Shown here piece after piece: positions 52,833 to 62,005 of a stretch of DNA of 64,000 nt (position 1 is its first letter; each line of letters begins with the position of its first letter). The position numbers and the translations under genes were made by a program. Location: assembly GCF_003852525.1 (NCBI RefSeq), contig NZ_QAJL01000007.1:62001-126000 (forward strand), given 5' to 3'. A model generated the notes under the pieces. That model saw nothing but the letters and a program-made list of their open reading frames with translations. It did no database searches and was not told the origin of the DNA. The DNA comes from Pedobacter sp. KBW06. Lineage in GTDB: Bacteria; Bacteroidota; Bacteroidia; Sphingobacteriales; Sphingobacteriaceae.

Positions 52833-53447
52833 CTATCCTTCCAGCAAAGCGTATTTCTTAATCCAGTCCTGCACCTGATCCAAACCTTCCAGTGTCATCA
52901 TATTGGTCAGGATAAAAGGACGTTCTCCACGCATGCGCCTGGCATCGCTCTGCATAATGGAAAGGTCGGCCCCAACATATGGCGCAAGATCAATTTTATT
53001 GATCAGCAACAGGTCCGACCTGGTAATGCCCGGCCCACCTTTTCTTGGAATCTTCTCTCCCTCCGCCACATCGATCACAAAAATGGTCACATCTGCCAGA
53101 TCCGGACTAAAGGTAGCCGTCAGGTTATCTCCGCCACTTTCTACAAAAATGAGCTCCACATCAGGAAATTGCGCTGCCAGATCTTCCACCGCTTCAATGT
53201 TCATGGAACAATCTTCCCTGATCGCAGTATGCGGACAACCGCCTGTCTCCACACCGGCAATCCGCTCTGCCGGCAATGAGGAATTCTTCTGAAGAAATTC
53301 AGCATCCTCACGTGTATAAATATCATTGGTGACCACACAGATGCTGTAGTCTCCACACATTGTTCTTGTCAACCTTTCAATAAGGGCAGTCTTTCCGGAT
53401 CCTACCGGACCTGCCACCCCAATTTTCACATATTTTCTCTTCGCCAT
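52833..53447 (-). CDS. ureG: Urease accessory GTPase UreG
   Basis: The 204-aa protein has Walker [16 protein letters not shown] (P-loop at 13-20), [14 protein letters not shown] (the CPH nickel motif), [21 protein letters not shown] and [16 protein letters not shown] (NKxD). It carries Ni(II) in a GTP-dependent way to urease within the UreD-UreF complex. It follows ureF by 9 bp. Confidence 0.97.
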   Translation of the reverse strand: MAKRKYVKIGVAGPVGSGKTALIERLTRTMCGDYSICVVTNDIYTREDAEFLQKNSSLPAERIAGVETGGCPHTAIREDCSMNIEAVEDLAAQFPDVELIFVESGGDNLTATFSPDLADVTIFVIDVAEGEKIPRKGGPGITRSDLLLINKIDLAPYVGADLSIMQSDARRMRGERPFILTNMMTLEGLDQVQDWIKKYALLEG

Positions 53448-53456
53448 TTGATATCG

Positions 53457-54143
53457 TTATGAAATGTAAATCCTTGTGTATAATTTTTCATGCTGCATGC
53501 ACCTGATGTCCTGGGCAATGCAACAACTCCCGAGCATTTCCTCCGGCATCTGCTCCTGTGTTTCCTGCAAACGTTCGATCAAACCCTGAAGCTGGAACAA
53601 AATCTTCTGGGCATCCATCTGACTGATCGGTACGAGTTTCGCACAATTGGTCAGGATCCCGTTGAGGGTATTGTAGTAAAAAGCATGTAAAGCATCCTTC
53701 ATCGGGATCTTGGCCGCATGCGCATACATGGCAAAGGCCATGGCATAATGCCCGTTTACTTCACCATTTTTAATCGCCTGAAGGTATTTTGTACAGCGCG
53801 GCACGGACTTGAAATTTCCGGTCACCTTTAAAAAACGGATGCCGAGCTTTTTGCTGGCTTCCCTGATTTCATAAGGCGCTTTATAGGCGCTGATCAAATC
53901 GTCCAGCTCCCGCACCTTAGCCTTTGTGGCATTGCCCTCGCACATCTTCCAGGCCAATACAAAAAATGCAGCATCGTTGTAATAAAAATTGTGCTGCAGC
54001 ATGGTCTCAGCGTATATTTTGACGGTTTTACTGTCCTTTACAATCCCTTTGCTCACATACGTCTCCAACCCATAGGATTGCGTAAAGCTTCCGATCGGAA
54101 ATGCAGAATCATTAATCTGTAACAGTGTCAGTAATGCACTCAT
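53457..54143 (-). CDS. ureF: Urease accessory protein UreF
   Basis: The 228-aa all-helical protein begins LLTLLQINDSAFPIGSFTQSYGLE, given as LLQINDSAFPIGSFTQSYGL, the signature start of UreF. MLQHNFYYNDAAFF and the late helix with the conserved Tyr/Asn (HAFYYNTLNGILTNCAKLVP) also match. It forms the UreD-UreF scaffold and works as the GTPase checkpoint for UreG. It follows ureE1 by 1 bp. Confidence 0.93.
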   Translation of the reverse strand: MSALLTLLQINDSAFPIGSFTQSYGLETYVSKGIVKDSKTVKIYAETMLQHNFYYNDAAFFVLAWKMCEGNATKAKVRELDDLISAYKAPYEIREASKKLGIRFLKVTGNFKSVPRCTKYLQAIKNGEVNGHYAMAFAMYAHAAKIPMKDALHAFYYNTLNGILTNCAKLVPISQMDAQKILFQLQGLIERLQETQEQMPEEMLGSCCIAQDIRCMQHEKLYTRIYIS

Positions 54144-54144
54144 C

Positions 54145-54636
54145 TTACTTGCTTTCTAAAGAAATCACCTGCCCTGATGAACTCCATTTGTAGATCATCA
54201 GGGTGGAGGTTCTCTCAATTATTCTATTTTCTTTGCGCGGTTCAAATCCTCCCCTTTTCAGAAACTGATAGAGGGGGGATTCAAATGCGATGATGACTTC
54301 TTTGTCCTTATTGATAAATATCGGGGTGTGCTTATTGCCAATTTCAAAACAGACAATCGCCATATCCCTCAGCGTCAGCGGCTGAAATACGATGCAAAGA
54401 CAGGGTATGATCTGAACCACGATGATATCCCTGTCCTCATGGTACACAATGTCACCATGATAAAGCTGCTCCTGATCCAGATGATGAATGGCGATTTCCC
54501 GCCCGTTATCCGTGAAAAGGCGCACTATTTTTTTCGTCGCATCATACCAGTCCAGCTGCAGAATGTCTATTTTGCAACTGGAATAACGCTGGCTGTCGGT
54601 ATATAGGTTCGCAATAACCCGATCTGTTTTGATCAT
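54145..54636 (-). CDS. ureE: UreE-family urease nickel metallochaperone, first copy
   Basis: I use ATG 54636 (MIKTDRVIANLY, 163 aa), 1 bp after the ureC stop; the longer frame from 54696 would overlap ureC by 59 bases. The C-terminal domain has CFEIGNKHTPIFINKDKEVI, the UreE nickel-domain signature, and the N-terminal domain has the usual IHHLDQEQLYHGDIVYHE. The His-rich tail of Klebsiella UreE is missing. It gives nickel to UreG. A second copy follows hypB at the end of the operon. Confidence 0.85.
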   Translation of the reverse strand: MIKTDRVIANLYTDSQRYSSCKIDILQLDWYDATKKIVRLFTDNGREIAIHHLDQEQLYHGDIVYHEDRDIIVVQIIPCLCIVFQPLTLRDMAIVCFEIGNKHTPIFINKDKEVIIAFESPLYQFLKRGGFEPRKENRIIERTSTLMIYKWSSSGQVISLESK

Positions 54637-54637
54637 G

Positions 54638-56488
54638 TTAAAAAAGGAAATAACGTTGTGCCATAGGCAATACTGCCAGCGGTTCGCAGGTGGCAATCAC
54701 GCCATCCACCCTTACATCATAAGTTTCCGGATCTACGGTAATGTCGGGGGTCGCATCGTTATGCACCATATCCTTCTTCATCACTGTTCTGCATCCCTTT
54801 ACCGGAAGACTGGTCCGTTCCAGTCCCAATTTTGCGATGCTTCCGTTTTCCAATGAAACTTTGGAAACGAAGTTATAGCAGATATTGGCCAGCGCCTTTC
54901 CGTAATTTCCAAACATCATCCTGTAAACGATAGGCTGAGGTGTAGGAATCGAGGCATTGATATCGCCCATCTTCGCACCCAGGATCATTCCTCCCTTGAT
55001 GATCAGCTCGGGTTTTACCCCAAACATTTCCGCTTTCCAAAGAATCAGATCGGCAAATTTGCCCGGCTCAATCGAACCTACATAGGTGTCAATTCCATGT
55101 GCTTTGGCCGGATTGATGGTGTATTTAGAGATGTATCTTTTTACCCTGAAGTTGTCATTACCTGATCCCTGATCTTCTTTCAAAGCTCCTCTTTGGACCT
55201 TCATTTTATGGGCAGTCTGGAAAGTTCTGGAGATTACTTCACCTACCCTTCCCATGGCCTGACTATCAGAACTCATGATACTGAAGACGCCCATATCCTG
55301 AAGAATATCTTCCGCAGCAATGGTCTGAGGACGAATTCTGGAATCCGCAAAGGCCACATCCTCTTTTACATTCTTATCCAAATGATGACAAACCATCAGC
55401 ATGTCCAGATGCTCTTCGGCAGTATTGATCGTATAAGGTTTTGTTGGATTTGTCGAGGCTGGTAAGATATTAGGATACATTGCAATTTTCATAATATCCG
55501 GAGCATGTCCCCCACCGGCACCTTCCGTATGGAAAGTATGGATCACACGGCCATCAATTGCGCGAACAGTATCTTCCAGGAATCCCGCCTCATTCAAAGT
55601 ATCAGAGTGGATCGCCACCTGTACATCATATTTATCAGCCACTCTCAGGGCCATATCTATTGTCACCGGCGTAGCACCCCAGTCTTCATGGATTTTAACA
55701 CCTAATGCGCCCGCTTCCACCATTTCTTCAATAGGCCTCATCGTCGAGACGTTACCTTTACCGAAGATGCCGACATTGATCGGCAAGGTCTCAAAAGCCT
55801 GCAGCATCTTTTCGATGTACCACTTTCCTGAAGTAACCGTCGTTGCATTGGTACCATCAGCTGGTCCCGTACCCCCGCCGATAAAGGTGGTTACTCCGCT
55901 ATACAAGGCAGTTTCTACCTGCTGTGGACTGATAAAATGGATATGCGTGTCAATTCCGCCTGCAGTAAGGATCATTCCGGCGCCACTGTGTACCTCTGTG
56001 GAGGCACCAATGATCATTCCTTCCGTCACCCCGTCCTGAACATCCGGATTTCCTGCCTTTCCTACCCCTACAATTTTTCCTCCTTTAATCCCGACATCGC
56101 CTTTAACGATACCCCAGTGATCGATCACGATGACATTGGTAATGCAAAAATCCAATACCCCTTCATCGCCCAATGCACGGGCAGATTGCCCCATCCCGTC
56201 ACGGATGGTTTTACCTCCGCCAAACTTGTTCTCTTCTCCATATACGGCGAAATCTTTTTCAATCTCGATAAACAATTCCGTATCCGCCAGGCGCACTTTA
56301 TCCCCTGTGGTAGGTCCAAACAGGGCTACATATTTCGCCCTCGGAATGTATAGCTCACCATCAATATATTTTACAGAACCGGCTTCCAGGCCCAGCTTAT
56401 CCAGTCCTAAAGACCTCAAACCAACTACGCTGCCCAGGGCAGTCAGGCCGACTACCTTAATCCATTCTCTTCTATTCCACTCTGCCAT
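54638..56488 (-). CDS. ureC: Urease alpha subunit (UreC) with twin-arginine-like N-terminal extension
   Basis: All active-site residues are present at a constant +48 offset from the Klebsiella enzyme: H182/H184 (THIHF), carbamylated K265 ([10 protein letters not shown]), H294 (AIHSD), H320 (TFHTEG), C367/H368 (MVCHHL) and D408 (SSDSQ). The catalytic chain therefore is intact, and the extra length (616 versus 567 aa) is N-terminal. This extension starts [20 protein letters not shown]: an Arg-Arg motif (residues 6-7), a hydrophobic stretch [13 protein letters not shown] and then [20 protein letters not shown], where the common fold begins. It looks like a Tat signal but has no clear AxA cleavage site. 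The ATG at 56488 is 6 bp after ureB, which supports it. Confidence 0.97.
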   Translation of the reverse strand: MAEWNRREWIKVVGLTALGSVVGLRSLGLDKLGLEAGSVKYIDGELYIPRAKYVALFGPTTGDKVRLADTELFIEIEKDFAVYGEENKFGGGKTIRDGMGQSARALGDEGVLDFCITNVIVIDHWGIVKGDVGIKGGKIVGVGKAGNPDVQDGVTEGMIIGASTEVHSGAGMILTAGGIDTHIHFISPQQVETALYSGVTTFIGGGTGPADGTNATTVTSGKWYIEKMLQAFETLPINVGIFGKGNVSTMRPIEEMVEAGALGVKIHEDWGATPVTIDMALRVADKYDVQVAIHSDTLNEAGFLEDTVRAIDGRVIHTFHTEGAGGGHAPDIMKIAMYPNILPASTNPTKPYTINTAEEHLDMLMVCHHLDKNVKEDVAFADSRIRPQTIAAEDILQDMGVFSIMSSDSQAMGRVGEVISRTFQTAHKMKVQRGALKEDQGSGNDNFRVKRYISKYTINPAKAHGIDTYVGSIEPGKFADLILWKAEMFGVKPELIIKGGMILGAKMGDINASIPTPQPIVYRMMFGNYGKALANICYNFVSKVSLENGSIAKLGLERTSLPVKGCRTVMKKDMVHNDATPDITVDPETYDVRVDGVIATCEPLAVLPMAQRYFLF

Positions 56489-56494
56489 AATATC

Positions 56495-56872
56495 TTATTT
56501 TAATTTTACGGTTTTATACTTTTCTGCTTTCATCTTTGCGATGGCAGCGGTTTTCACTTTCTCGTTGGTGTATTTGCCATTGGTCAGGCCATTGAATCCA
56601 TGAATCTCCCTGTTGCCGCCAATCTCCACAAGGATGATGTCTTTACTTTCGCCGGGCTCAAAACGGATTGCTGTACTTGCCGGAATATTGAGCCTCATGC
56701 CAAATGCCTTTTCCCGGTCAAACTGCAGGTATCGGTTCACTTCAAAAAAATGATAGTGAGAACCAATCTGTATGGGCCTGTCGCCGGTATTGCTCACAGA
56801 TAAGGATGCCGTACGGTAACCCTCATTTGCTTTGATGTCTTCTTTTTTTATAATGTATTCTCCTGGTATCAT
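56495..56872 (-). CDS. ureB: Urease beta subunit
   Basis: The 125-aa protein matches UreB: start [13 protein letters not shown], the [20 protein letters not shown] strand (conserved GSHYHF), and [20 protein letters not shown]. The C-terminal 20 residues are basic and more variable. It is a separate gene (not fused to ureA). It is the structural partner of UreC and lies between ureA and ureC with 18- and 6-bp gaps. Confidence 0.96.
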   Translation of the reverse strand: MIPGEYIIKKEDIKANEGYRTASLSVSNTGDRPIQIGSHYHFFEVNRYLQFDREKAFGMRLNIPASTAIRFEPGESKDIILVEIGGNREIHGFNGLTNGKYTNEKVKTAAIAKMKAEKYKTVKLK

Positions 56873-56890
56873 TTCTTATGATTTTAAAGA

Positions 56891-57193
56891 TTAGCGAATG
56901 GGATTATGAATGGTGACCAGTTTCGTCCCATCCGGAAAGGTGACTTCAATCTGTACATCATGGATCATTTCAGGAACCCCTTCCATGACCTGCTTTCGGC
57001 TCAGCAATTTGGTTCCATAGTCCATCAGCACGGCTACGGTCTTCCCATCCCTTGCTTTCTCCATGATTTCGGCACTGATATAGGCGATGCTCTCCGGGTA
57101 GTTTAGCTTTACGCCTCTTTTGAGTCGTTTGGCGGCAAGCTCGCCTGCGAGATGCAGCATCAGTTTTTCAGTTTCTCTGGGTGTTAAACGCAT
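56891..57193 (-). CDS. ureA: Urease gamma subunit
   Basis: The 100-aa protein is full length: [36 protein letters not shown]-like segment [20 protein letters not shown], and [20 protein letters not shown]. Identity with UreA of many bacteria is obvious by eye. It follows the porin gene by 44 bp and opens the urease core. Confidence 0.97.
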   Translation of the reverse strand: MRLTPRETEKLMLHLAGELAAKRLKRGVKLNYPESIAYISAEIMEKARDGKTVAVLMDYGTKLLSRKQVMEGVPEMIHDVQIEVTFPDGTKLVTIHNPIR

Positions 57194-57237
57194 AAAATTT
57201 GATAAGGTTAAAAGTTTATTATCTGGGATCGCTGCGC

Positions 57238-58434
57238 TTAAAAGGCAGCCAGATTAAAATAGGTACCGAGGATAAAACGGTTATTCTTTTCTGATGGCAG
57301 GCCCATCCTGTTTTTGTAAGTAATCGCATTGCTGATATATCCCGCAAAAAGCTTCCAGTCTTTATTTGCAAATGGCTGATGCTCCAATGCCGCATAACCG
57401 GTCCAGTTTCTTCTGAAATCCTGTCCTGCCTGCTTGTACTTCCTGGCGCTCGCGGTTTCATAGGCCCCTTTCAGGGAAATGCCCCAGTTCTTGTTCAGCT
57501 GCTGGTCAAACCTCAGCACTGCGGTTTTATAAACCACATCTCTGAGCATGGTCCTGTCTGTACCTTTAATTCCGTAAAAAGAGTGAATGGAATTAGAAGC
57601 CAGCATGGTATGGTCCACACCATAATCGGAATACTGAAGGTCCAGGTACACCTTAGTGCCACCAGATTGGTGCATATTTGCAAGAGAGACCGCATGGTTG
57701 TCGCCATCAACAACAAGCTGCGAATAGTTATAAGACCATTTCGTATGGATGGTCTTGTTCAGAAAATTACCTTCCCAGGTCAGGTAAGTCCCAATTGGGC
57801 GACCGGACTGTTTCAGTCCGGCAGCGCCATATGCGGCATTCTTAACCAGCTGATCAAAAGTCTCGGTAGCGGTATTGTAAATCTGGAAAGTAAAACGATG
57901 TGCTGGATTTACCTTGTAGGAGAAGGTGGCCCCTACCACAAATAGGTTCAGGATGCGGTCTACATAATCCGTAAAAATATATTCATATACCGGATTGTTC
58001 ACAAACTCATAACTCCCCACTGCGGCGGCCTGCTTTCCCAGAATCACTTCCCATTCTTTCTGCTTCCCAAAGCGGTAATTCACCTGAGCAAAGTCAAGTG
58101 CTCTTGAGCCATTGTCCTGAGAAGTGGTATTGAAAGACCTGTTCAGGCGGAAGCGCACTTTATAAGAAAGGTCTGAATGGATAAAACCATGAAGCAAAAG
58201 CCTCATTTCGTCCAGCTTAAAACCGGCATTGACCTCATTTTCCGTGTTGCTACCGATGTTAAATGAGGTACGCCCAAGCACATTCAGCTTAAAGGCAGAA
58301 GAATCGTTATTTTTAGGCTGGAGGATCTGACCATCAGCAGGGGCTGAAACCGGGCTAACTGCCGAAGTCTGAGCCGATGCCAGTCCCGGGCAAACGGCAC
58401 ACAATATGATCCCTATTCCTGTTCTAATTTTCAT
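57238..58434 (-). CDS. Outer-membrane porin (phosphate-selective porin O/P-like) of the urease operon
   Basis: The 398-aa protein has a signal peptide ([17 protein letters not shown]) and then a beta-barrel sequence with alternating strands and frequent aromatic/charged tips, for example [39 protein letters not shown] and [20 protein letters not shown]. It ends [12 protein letters not shown], a typical terminal aromatic strand. The layout fits the OprP/OprO-like porin family. It is the promoter-proximal gene of the urease operon (44 bp to ureA). Porins in that place could admit urea or another small solute; this is an inference. Its promoter carries the 11-bp repeats. Confidence 0.78.
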   Translation of the reverse strand: MKIRTGIGIILCAVCPGLASAQTSAVSPVSAPADGQILQPKNNDSSAFKLNVLGRTSFNIGSNTENEVNAGFKLDEMRLLLHGFIHSDLSYKVRFRLNRSFNTTSQDNGSRALDFAQVNYRFGKQKEWEVILGKQAAAVGSYEFVNNPVYEYIFTDYVDRILNLFVVGATFSYKVNPAHRFTFQIYNTATETFDQLVKNAAYGAAGLKQSGRPIGTYLTWEGNFLNKTIHTKWSYNYSQLVVDGDNHAVSLANMHQSGGTKVYLDLQYSDYGVDHTMLASNSIHSFYGIKGTDRTMLRDVVYKTAVLRFDQQLNKNWGISLKGAYETASARKYKQAGQDFRRNWTGYAALEHQPFANKDWKLFAGYISNAITYKNRMGLPSEKNNRFILGTYFNLAAF

Positions 58435-58453
58435 GTCGTTATACTTATTGTTA

Positions 58454-58531
58454 CAAGTATAAACGAGCCACCTAATAATCGGCTAAACTGAAGATTAAAA
58501 CGATATTAGGGAAAAATAAGAGCGAGATTAG
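58454..58531 (-). promoter_or_regulatory. Porin-urease operon promoter with 11-bp phased repeats
   Basis: Minus-strand TATACTTG (58454-58461) fits the Bacteroidota -7 element, 20-27 bp upstream of the porin ATG. Upstream, read on the plus strand, four units lie at exact 11-bp steps: GATTAA (58493), TATTAG (58504), AATAAG (58515) and GATTAG (58526). The last overlaps the end of the histidine-kinase gene. OmpR/PhoB-family regulators bind such repeats; the adjacent response regulator is the natural candidate. Confidence 0.5.
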
Positions 58532-59910
58532 AGCCTGGCTATCGGACAGTAAATTGTAACCGTAGTACCCACACCCTCAATGGAATGGATGTCCAGACTC
58601 GCATGATGGAGTTCAAATATATTCCTGGCCAATACCAGCCCAAGGCCATTTCCATAGATGTTTCCAATGTTCGAAGCACGAAAAAATGACTCAAAGATGT
58701 GAGGTTTATCCCGATCCGGAATTCCTATTCCCCGGTCAATTACCCGGATCACGATTTTTGAATCGACCACGGCGATCCCTACTTTCACCTCCTGTTCATT
58801 CCCATATTTACAGGCATTCGAGATGATATTAGAAAGTCCGATAAAAAACAAATCCTGGTTCACGTTCACGGTCAGCAGATTGCTGTCCTCGGGAATATTG
58901 GAAAAATCCAGAAAGATCCGGTGGTTGTCATTCAGGTAGCCTTCGGATTCCTTGACGCTGTAAAGCAGTTCATCAATCCTGACCAGGCTCATGTTCTGGT
59001 CTTTTCCACCATAACCTGTTCTGGAGAGCAGAAGCAGACTGTTTACAATCATGTTCATGCGGTCCACTTCTTTAGATACCATTTCCACAGAATAATGTGC
59101 AGGGTGTTCGGGGTCCAGGCAATCCAGTGCCAGTTCGGATTCCCCGCTAATGATCGTCATAGGGGTCCGCAGGGAATGTGAAGCATTGCTGATGAAACTC
59201 CGCTGCGACTTGACCGAAATCTCCAGCCGGCTCAGCATGTCGTTGATATTGGAAATCAGCACTTCAATCTCATCCTTTTCTTTTGCCCCCTTTGCAGGCA
59301 GCCTCAGGTTAAGGTTACTGATATTGATCTGTCCGATCCTTTTATTGATCGATGCAATCGGGTTCAACAGCTTATCTGCAAAATAAAATGAAAGCAGAAT
59401 GATGAATAACAAAAAAATGGCGACCCCTGAGATCAAAGCCTCATTGAGGTCCCGGTGCTCTGCATTCCCGAAATCATCTATCGCAGCAGAAACCACCACG
59501 AGGTTTTTTTTATGGTCTTTGTCTTCAAAAAACAAAGCCACGTAAGCAGTACCATCCAGCATCAGCTCGGCCCTGCCATGTTCAATGGTTTCTTCAAAAA
59601 AATCGTTGCCCATGGGCAGGAGTGGCTCATAACGGGGTTGCTTTCTGTCTTTCTCTACCCTGACCAGGTAGTTCCGGCCAAACGAAAACTGGTTGATGAA
59701 CTTATTGCTCAGCTCATAATAGCTCTTGTCTTTATAGACTTTAGAATTCATCACATGCGTTCCCAGCATCCGCGCATTCTCTTCTAATCGTTTAAAAAAC
59801 TTATTTTCCAGCGTTTTAGAAGTAAAATAAGAAACGTATACAGCAAAAGACAACAGGATTAAACTGGCAATTGCCGAGGACAACAGAATGATTTTAGTTC
59901 TGATCTTCAT
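58528..59910 (-). CDS. Sensor histidine kinase
   Basis: The 460-aa kinase has an N-terminal TM helix (IILLSSAIASLILLSFAVYV), an extracytoplasmic sensor of about 130 residues, a second TM helix (ALISGVAIFLLFIILLSFYF), a HAMP segment, then the kinase core. The phosphoacceptor is in NASHSLRTPMTIISGE (H in SHSLRTP). The N box is SNIISNACKYGNEQEV, the G1 box VIDRGIGIPDRD and the G2 box GNGLGLVLARNI. The usual E after H in the H box is Ser here. The response regulator gene overlaps its start by 17 bases. It lies immediately upstream of the urease operon, in the same direction. Confidence 0.92.
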   Translation of the reverse strand: MKIRTKIILLSSAIASLILLSFAVYVSYFTSKTLENKFFKRLEENARMLGTHVMNSKVYKDKSYYELSNKFINQFSFGRNYLVRVEKDRKQPRYEPLLPMGNDFFEETIEHGRAELMLDGTAYVALFFEDKDHKKNLVVVSAAIDDFGNAEHRDLNEALISGVAIFLLFIILLSFYFADKLLNPIASINKRIGQINISNLNLRLPAKGAKEKDEIEVLISNINDMLSRLEISVKSQRSFISNASHSLRTPMTIISGESELALDCLDPEHPAHYSVEMVSKEVDRMNMIVNSLLLLSRTGYGGKDQNMSLVRIDELLYSVKESEGYLNDNHRIFLDFSNIPEDSNLLTVNVNQDLFFIGLSNIISNACKYGNEQEVKVGIAVVDSKIVIRVIDRGIGIPDRDKPHIFESFFRASNIGNIYGNGLGLVLARNIFELHHASLDIHSIEGVGTTVTIYCPIARL

Positions 59911-60601
59911 AGCTTTCCTGTACCCTCATCACGTAACCCATACCAATTACCGTATGAATCAGCTTAGGACTGAAGTTCTTGTCTATTTTTTTTCTTAAAT
60001 AATTGAGGTATACATCGACCACATTCGTGCTGAGGTTGAAATCCATTCCCCATACCTCTTCCAGGATGTCCACACGGGTGATGATCCTGTTCATGTGCTG
60101 CATCAGATGTTCGAGCAGCCGGTATTCAGTAGCCGTCAGTACAATGACTTTTCCGGCACGGCTCACCACCTTGCTGTCTTTATCCAGCACAAGGTCTGAG
60201 ATCGTTAAGATATTTGCAGGTGTGGTACGGACCGTTCCCGATTTGCGGGACTTGCGGTAAACGCGGGCCCTCAGTTCGTCTATTTTAAAAGGTTTGGTCA
60301 GGTATTCATCCGCATCGTGGTTAAACGCAGCGACGATATCTTCCGTTTGATTTAAGGCAGAAAGAATGATAATGGGCACATCCGGGTCGGTTAACCTGAT
60401 GTTCCGGCAGACCTCCAGACCATCCATACCGGGAAGCATCACATCCAGAATAATCAAATCAAACTGATTCATTCCCGCCATCTTTAGCCCGGTAAGCCCG
60501 TCCATAGCGACGCTGATGTCCAGCTCTGTATGCTCATCTTTCAAACCTCTTTGTATCAAAGAAACAACCGCAATTTCATCTTCTATTAAAAGTACCTTCA
60601 T
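59894..60601 (-). CDS. OmpR-family response regulator
   Basis: The 235-aa protein has a receiver (IEDEIAVVSLIQRGLKDEHT, phosphoacceptor in LIILDVMLPGMDGLEV, Thr/Lys in EYLTKPFKIDELRA) and a winged-helix DNA-binding domain (VLTATEYRLLEHLMQHMNRI, VDVYLNYLRKKIDKNF, IHTVIGMGYVMR). It is the cognate regulator of the overlapping kinase. Members bind direct repeats about 11 bp apart, and such repeats stand before the porin-urease, metal-uptake and Usp operons. That link is inferred. Confidence 0.94.
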   Translation of the reverse strand: MKVLLIEDEIAVVSLIQRGLKDEHTELDISVAMDGLTGLKMAGMNQFDLIILDVMLPGMDGLEVCRNIRLTDPDVPIIILSALNQTEDIVAAFNHDADEYLTKPFKIDELRARVYRKSRKSGTVRTTPANILTISDLVLDKDSKVVSRAGKVIVLTATEYRLLEHLMQHMNRIITRVDILEEVWGMDFNLSTNVVDVYLNYLRKKIDKNFSPKLIHTVIGMGYVMRVQESYEDQN

Positions 60602-60782
60602 CTTAAACCCCTATCCTTAGTATTGTCAAACTGGACTTGCAAATTTAGTTAAAAATGAGCGCCTCAGTTTTAGTCCTGCTAAAAAAAGACATAAGATCAA
60701 TAAATAAAGCCATTTTTTTTAAGACAAAAAAATAAGGACACACCTCCCGATATGCCCTTACAACCTTAAACCAAACCAATTA

Positions 60783-60843
60783 TGAAACCATCATGACCTT
60801 ACAGATCACACAAGAGTTCAACATCAGGATCATGATGGTTTCA
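60783..60843. repeat. 14-bp perfect inverted repeat downstream of hsp20
   Basis: TGAAACCATCATGA (60783-60796) is the exact reverse complement of TCATGATGGTTTCA (60830-60843), with a 33-bp spacer. It lies 41 bp beyond the hsp20 stop in the transcript. A second, weaker hairpin (about 60733-60760) follows in that direction with a T run. It may act as a terminator or as an mRNA-stabilising 3' structure. Confidence 0.6.
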
Positions 60844-60883
60844 CAAACGTTAAAAACAATTATTTACTTATGAAAACCTTGTA

Positions 60884-61318
60884 TTAAGAAACTTTTATCT
60901 CTTTAGTAGCCGATTTAGTTTCATCTTTTTTACCAATCGTGATGTTTAAAATCCCGTTGATGTATTCCGCAGCGATTTTTTCTGCATCTACACTTTCAGG
61001 CAATACGAATGATCTTGCGAAAGAGAAATAATCAAATTCCTTACGGGTATAATCTTTTTTCTCCTCAGTTTCACTAACTTTTTTCTCTGCCCATACCGAT
61101 AAAGTATCTTTCTTTAAGTTGATTTGAAAATCTTCTTTTGTCAAACCAGGGGCAGCCAGTTCAATTTTATAATCTGCTTCAGTCTCCAGAATGTTTACGC
61201 CAGGAACTTTGTTTACAGTTAAATTTTTATTTAATGCCTCACTAAACAAAGAGTCAAATACGTTGTTAAAGTAAGGTGCAGTGTTTCTGGTTCTGTTGTT
61301 AAATTTTACTAGTGTCAT
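60884..61318 (-). CDS. Hsp20/alpha-crystallin small heat-shock protein
   Basis: The 144-aa protein has the alpha-crystallin domain at about 40-135: VPGVNILETEADYKIELAAP, GLTKEDFQINLKKDTLSVWA, FDYFSFARSFVLPESVD and NGILNITIGKK (the conserved GxL). The C-terminus has ATKEIKVS with an I-x-V motif that docks subunits. It is an ATP-independent chaperone in the cytoplasm. It stands alone, divergent from the thioesterase gene. Confidence 0.95.
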   Translation of the reverse strand: MTLVKFNNRTRNTAPYFNNVFDSLFSEALNKNLTVNKVPGVNILETEADYKIELAAPGLTKEDFQINLKKDTLSVWAEKKVSETEEKKDYTRKEFDYFSFARSFVLPESVDAEKIAAEYINGILNITIGKKDETKSATKEIKVS

Positions 61319-61394
61319 TGCTTATTTCTCCTTTTATTTAAGTTTTAATTTTATACTAAGCAGCTAATCAACACTCATACCAACCCTATTTTCT

Positions 61395-61886
61395 ATGAAT
61401 TTTAAGACATTATGGCGCAATAAACCAAAACAACAAGACAAAAAGGCAGACATCATCAACCATTTAGACAGTTTTAAGTATAAAACAGAGATTGAAACCC
61501 GATTTGCAGATTTTGATATGTTCGGCCATGTGAACAATGCAGTATACTTTACTTACCTCGAAGTGGCCAGGTCCAAATACTGGAACGTGGCCATTAAATG
61601 GGATTGGAAAAAAACCGGAGTGGTCATTGCCCAGGCAAGCCTGGATTACATTACGCCCATATTGATCAACGATAAAATCAGCATGTATGTGAAGACCTCG
61701 AGAATAGGAAACAGCAGCTTCGATCTGGAATACCTGCTGGTAAAACACGAACATGGAAAAGAAGTGGTTTGCAGTAAAGGCAAAACCGTTTGTGTTGCCT
61801 TTGATTACCATACTAAAGCGGCCTCCCCGATCCCGGAAAACGAAAGGGCGAGGATGATCTCTTTTGAACAGCTGGAAACTAAATAA
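61395..61886 (+). CDS. Hot-dog fold acyl-CoA thioesterase
   Basis: The 163-aa protein has the 4-hydroxybenzoyl-CoA thioesterase-type motif TRFADFDMFGHVNNAVYFTY (the catalytic Asp is in DFDMFGHVNN), followed by LEVARSKYW and later LDYITPILINDKISMYVKTS. It hydrolyses acyl-CoA esters; YbgC/FadM-like substrates are likely. The N-terminal 25 residues are basic and unusual in length. A hairpin terminator follows about 50 bp after the stop. Confidence 0.9.
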   Translation: MNFKTLWRNKPKQQDKKADIINHLDSFKYKTEIETRFADFDMFGHVNNAVYFTYLEVARSKYWNVAIKWDWKKTGVVIAQASLDYITPILINDKISMYVKTSRIGNSSFDLEYLLVKHEHGKEVVCSKGKTVCVAFDYHTKAASPIPENERARMISFEQLETK

Positions 61887-61927
61887 ACCTCGACAATAGG
61901 TAAAGCGGCTCAGGGGCCGAAAAAATG

Positions 61928-61963
61928 GAGAAGCCGGTAAGAGTTTTCTTTTACCGGCCTCCG
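61928..61963. terminator. Terminator between convergent thioesterase and bestrophin genes
   Basis: GCCGGTAA (61933-61940) pairs with TTACCGGC (61951-61958), extended by GGAG/CTCC. It is about 45 bp past each of the two convergent stop codons. Confidence 0.7.
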
Positions 61964-62005
61964 TTTTACATGGGGATGTATGATCTCAGTGCTTTCCACA
62001 GCACA

